NCBI RefSeq assembly: GCF_033001325.1 | Contig: NZ_CP133111.1 | Location: 1,736,001-1,800,000 of the forward strand | DNA from: Rhodopseudomonas sp. BAL398 | Lineage (GTDB): Bacteria > Pseudomonadota > Alphaproteobacteria > Rhizobiales > Xanthobacteraceae | Reading direction: 5' to 3' | DNA: 64,000 nt | Shown here: one piece after another, positions 61,641 to 64,000 of the stretch | Numbering within the stretch: position 1 is the first letter of the stretch | Layout: each line of letters opens with the position of its first letter | The notes under the pieces: model-generated | Databases searched by the model: none | Seen by the model: the letters and a program-made list of their open reading frames with translations, nothing else | What the model was told of the DNA's origin: nothing | Program-made: the position numbers and the translations under genes

Positions 61641-62201
61641 GGTGAAATTCCTTTCGGGTTTGTCCGCGTCAGGGCGGACGAAGGGGGTGCAGAGGGATGT
61701 TGATGGTCAGATCATCCCGCCGTTGGCGCGCAGTACCTGGCCGTTGATCCAGCCGCCGTCGGGACCGGCGAGGAAGGCGACCGCGTTGGCGATGTCCTCG
61801 GGCGTGCCGAGCCGCTCCAGCGGGTTCATCTTCGACATGCGATCGATGAGCTCGGGCGACTTGCCGTCGAGGAACAGTGCGGTCGCGGTCGGTCCCGGCG
61901 CCACGGCGTTGACGGTGATGCTGCGGCCGCGCAGTTCCTTCGAAAGGACACCGGTGAGCAGTTCGATCGCGGCCTTGGTGGCGGCGTAGACGCCGTAGGT
62001 CTCAAGCTTGAGGCCGACCACGCTGGTCGAGAAGTTGATGATCCGGCCGCCGTCACGAAGCCGCTTGGCTGCCTCGCGCATGGTGTAGAGGCTGCCCTTC
62101 AGGTTGATCGCGATCTGGCTGTCGATCAGCGCGTCATCGCCCTCGGCGATCTTCGCCAGCTTCATGATGCCGGCATTGTTCACCAGTACATCGACGCCGC
62201 C
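60763..62201 (-). repeat. Inverted duplication, copy 2 (SDR A 3' part + SDR B)
   Basis: Opposite-strand copy of 46565-47985. The whole is 18 bp longer only because the intergenic spacer differs. The two copies are 12.8 kb apart and inverted. Confidence 0.85.
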
Positions 62202-62444
62202 GAAGGCCGCCTCAGCCGCGTCCCACATGCGGGCGACCGCCTTTGGATCGCTAACATCGGCTTGGGCCGTCAGCGCTTTGCCCCCGGCCTTTTCAATAGT
62301 CTCGGCCAGCTTTTCGGCTTCGGTGACATTGCCAGCGTAGTTGATAACGACGGTGAAGCCGTCCTTGGCAAGGCGCTGCGCGGTCGCCGCGCCGATGCCC
62401 CGCGAGGCGCCCGTCACGAGCGCAACCTTTGAAATCCCGGTCAT
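61707..62444 (-). CDS. SDR-family oxidoreductase A, copy 2, 245 aa
   Basis: AGGAGATACATC precedes the ATG at 62444. TGASRGIGAATAQRLAKDGF near 11, then a segment (about 31-81) that differs from copy 1, then VLVNNAGIMKLAKI to the end with two changes (Asp for Asn in FLDGKSPE, Ile at the end). Y153 and K157 are kept. It is divergent from LysR 7, which lacks a counterpart at copy 1. Confidence 0.9.
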   Translation of the reverse strand: MTGISKVALVTGASRGIGAATAQRLAKDGFTVVINYAGNVTEAEKLAETIEKAGGKALTAQADVSDPKAVARMWDAAEAAFGGVDVLVNNAGIMKLAKIAEGDDALIDSQIAINLKGSLYTMREAAKRLRDGGRIINFSTSVVGLKLETYGVYAATKAAIELLTGVLSKELRGRSITVNAVAPGPTATALFLDGKSPELIDRMSKMNPLERLGTPEDIANAVAFLAGPDGGWINGQVLRANGGMI

Positions 62445-62520
62445 GATGTATCTCCTGTTCAACCGCCACGTTGGCGACGAACGAGATGTGCCATCTGGAA
62501 CCGGGAAGATAATCAGCCTA

Positions 62521-62552
62521 TGTTCGCCATTACTGTTCCGCGACAACGAACA
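62521..62552. promoter_or_regulatory. Candidate LysR 7 binding region
   Basis: TGTTC-N9-GAACA (62534-62552) contains a T-N11-A box as bound by LysR proteins, and a further TGTTCG at 62521-62526 gives an outer half-site. It is 11 bp before the LysR 7 start, in the divergent region with SDR A copy 2. Confidence 0.5.
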
Positions 62553-62563
62553 ATGGACGCGCG

Positions 62564-63478
62564 ATGGATAAGCTCGATGCAATGCGACTCTTCACCAGAA
62601 TTGTGGAACGCCGCAGCTTCACCGGAGCCGCGCATGACCTCGGAGTGCCTCGCTCGACAGTGACCACCATCATCAAGCAGATGGAGGAGCGGCTCGGTGT
62701 CAGGCTGCTTCAGCGGACCACGCGCACCGTTCGGCCAACGCTCGACGGCGAGGCCTGGTATCGGCGATGCCTCGCCATTCTGGATGACATAGAGGATGCG
62801 GAGGGAGCTTTCAGTGGAGCGGAACCGAAGGGCATGCTCCGGGTGGAAGTTCAGGGCACCATCGCGCGGCATTTCCTGATGCCGGCTCTCCCTGAATTTT
62901 TCGCGCGTTATCCCGGAATCGAGTTGTCCATGAGCGAACGTGATCGCTGGATCGATCCGGTCCAGGAGGGCGTCGATTGCGTGCTTCGCTATGGGGAGTT
63001 GCCCGACAGCGATCTGATCGCCCGACGGGTCGCGATCCTCGACCGCGTCACGTGTGCAGCACCAGCGTATCTCGAACGATACGGCGTCCCTCAAACGATC
63101 GAGGACCTCGCGGCACATCGAATCGTCGGGATACGCCTCGTGAGTACCGGTAACCTGACGCCGGTCGAGTTTCATGTCGGAGGAGAACTTCGGCGCATCG
63201 ACATGCCTGCGCCCTTCTCCGTTACTGGGCCGGAGAGCTATCTGCTTGGAGTGCGCCTCGGGCTGGGACTTGCTCAGGTCCCGCGCTTCCATATCGAGCG
63301 CGACCTCGCAAGCGGCGCGCTGGTCGAACTACTCAATGATATGCCCGCGCCATCGGCTCAGGTCGCGCTACTTTACCCTCGGAGCCGTCAACTCTCGCCC
63401 CGGGTCCGCGTCTTTCTCGATTGGGCGGCAGGCGAGTTCGAGAAGCGCAACCGGCGGACGAACAGCGCGTCCGTGTGA
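62564..63478 (+). CDS. LysR-family regulator 7, 304 aa
   Basis: HTH AMRLFTRIVERRSFTGAAHD, then VPRSTVTTIIKQMEERLGVR, then TTRTVRPTLDGEAWYRRC; effector domain includes YPGIELSMSERDRWIDPVQE. The ATG at 62564 overlaps the candidate operator zone. It is divergent from the SDR A-SDR B copy 2 operon and is its likely regulator. This is the last cargo gene before the AlpA side of the element. Confidence 0.9.
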   Translation: MDKLDAMRLFTRIVERRSFTGAAHDLGVPRSTVTTIIKQMEERLGVRLLQRTTRTVRPTLDGEAWYRRCLAILDDIEDAEGAFSGAEPKGMLRVEVQGTIARHFLMPALPEFFARYPGIELSMSERDRWIDPVQEGVDCVLRYGELPDSDLIARRVAILDRVTCAAPAYLERYGVPQTIEDLAAHRIVGIRLVSTGNLTPVEFHVGGELRRIDMPAPFSVTGPESYLLGVRLGLGLAQVPRFHIERDLASGALVELLNDMPAPSAQVALLYPRSRQLSPRVRVFLDWAAGEFEKRNRRTNSASV

Positions 63479-63792
63479 GACCGCGGGTCCATATTAGTGC
63501 CCGACTGCTCTCAAATTGGAGCCTCGTGCAGAGCAATGCAGCGCTTCTTATGACACGGCACTTTGATGAGCAGGACAAACCACGGCCGACAGAAAGCCAA
63601 TGTCGAGGTTTTGGTGCGGTGGTCGGAACCGAACCGACCCATAAGCACCTGTTGCACCGTATGCGGCACAGCAGTCAGGAAGAACCCGCCGATGTGTACG
63701 CTATAGCCCGAAAATACCGCACGTAATTCCGAAAGGGCTTCCAGCATCAGTATCTATCAGTCTCAATCGCCCAGCAACGCAGGAGATTGAGC
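63479..63792. other. 314-bp gap at the cargo/core boundary
   Basis: No gene is supported. A minus-strand frame of 78 codons (63511-63747) has no ribosome site and no recognised similarity. GC is lower than in the flanks. This stretch is where the cargo ends and the AlpA gene leader begins, so it may hold a promoter or a recombination junction, but no direct or inverted repeat was found by eye. Confidence 0.3.
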
Positions 63793-64000
63793 ATGGCAAA
63801 CATCGAACCCACGCAAATTCGGAGAACAATCCGGCGGCAACAGTTAAGGGAGATGGTGCCGATGGCCGACAGCACGATTTATGAGATGGAGCAGCGTGGC
63901 GAGTTTCCCCGTCGATTTGCGCTCTCGCCACGTTGTATCGTTTGGGACTTGGCCGAAGTCGAAGCTTGGCTAATGGCACGGCGGGCTGCCCCGATCCGTC
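63793..64000 (+). CDS. AlpA-family phage-type regulator (partial, runs off window)
   Basis: QQLREMVPMADSTIYEMEQR, then GEFPRRFALSPRCIVWDLAE, then VEAWLMARR is the AlpA/Prophage_AlpA winged HTH. GGAGATTGAGC precedes the ATG at 63793. AlpA proteins work as excisionase-like or integrase-activating regulators, so the integration module may lie to the right. At least 69 residues are present. Confidence 0.85.
   Translation, partial: MANIEPTQIRRTIRRQQLREMVPMADSTIYEMEQRGEFPRRFALSPRCIVWDLAEVEAWLMARRAAPIR

Noticed and set aside
63511-63747. 78-codon minus-strand frame before alpA
   Set aside because: No ribosome site and no recognised similarity; left as gap, although lower GC makes it a weak possibility.

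Overview
The window is GC-rich, alphaproteobacterial-type DNA. The gene families and synteny (strawberry-notch protein, DUF2493, DUF736, RepA-ParA-DUF2840-TraF, relaxase-TraG-TrbBCDEJKLFGI-DUF2274, AlpA) match integrative and conjugative elements of Sphingomonadales and Rhizobiales. Assignment to Sphingomonadales is an inference. No integrase, att site, rRNA, tRNA, CRISPR array or transposase was seen, so both element ends lie outside the window.

Layout. (1) 1-9200, establishment and anti-defence side: the C-terminus of a ParB-like protein, small element genes, an ArdB-type antirestriction gene, a large methyltransferase-like/strawberry-notch helicase gene, a Toprim gene and a DUF2493 gene. 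The ardB and strawberry-notch genes share a repeated, apparently structured 5' leader. A flavin reductase gene is inserted here as cargo. (2) 9541-12963, small membrane proteins, DUF736 and a regulatory cluster: an XRE regulator whose start codon sits in a perfect 20-bp palindrome, a DUF2285 gene, and a DUF6499/DUF2285 gene broken by one base. (3) 13090-15886, a plasmid-like replication and partition unit: HTH protein, RepA, a DnaA box, three 19-bp iterons, an AT-rich palindrome, ParA, a small partner protein and DUF2840. (4) 15883-31997, conjugation: TraF-type peptidase, transglycosylase, an oriT-like repeat region, relaxase, TraG, an RHH protein, and the complete trb set with TrbK and DUF2274.

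(5) 32131-63478 is about 31 kb of cargo between DUF2274 and an AlpA-type regulator that runs off the right edge. It holds ten SDR genes, four aldo/keto reductases, an old yellow enzyme, an aldehyde dehydrogenase, two small monooxygenase-fold proteins, NIPSNAP, a second flavin reductase, dienelactone hydrolase, an AhpD/CMD-type protein, a serine hydrolase, SnoaL/NTF2-like proteins, seven LysR regulators and one AraC regulator. It looks like an accreted redox/carbonyl or aromatic-compound detoxification island made of LysR-controlled units. Two of these units (38.5-33.1 kb and 45.2-39.5 kb) are organised alike and carry related LysR, SDR and AKR proteins. A two-gene SDR pair occurs twice in inverted orientation (46.6-48.0 and 60.8-62.2 kb), nearly identical over its coding parts.

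The most unusual signals are the shared ardB/strawberry-notch leader with a possible pseudoknot, the iteron origin inside a conjugative element, the start-codon palindrome of the XRE gene, the oriT-like repeats, and the duplicated SDR pair flanking 12.8 kb. Two apparent frameshifts (near 580 and 12390) should be checked against raw reads.
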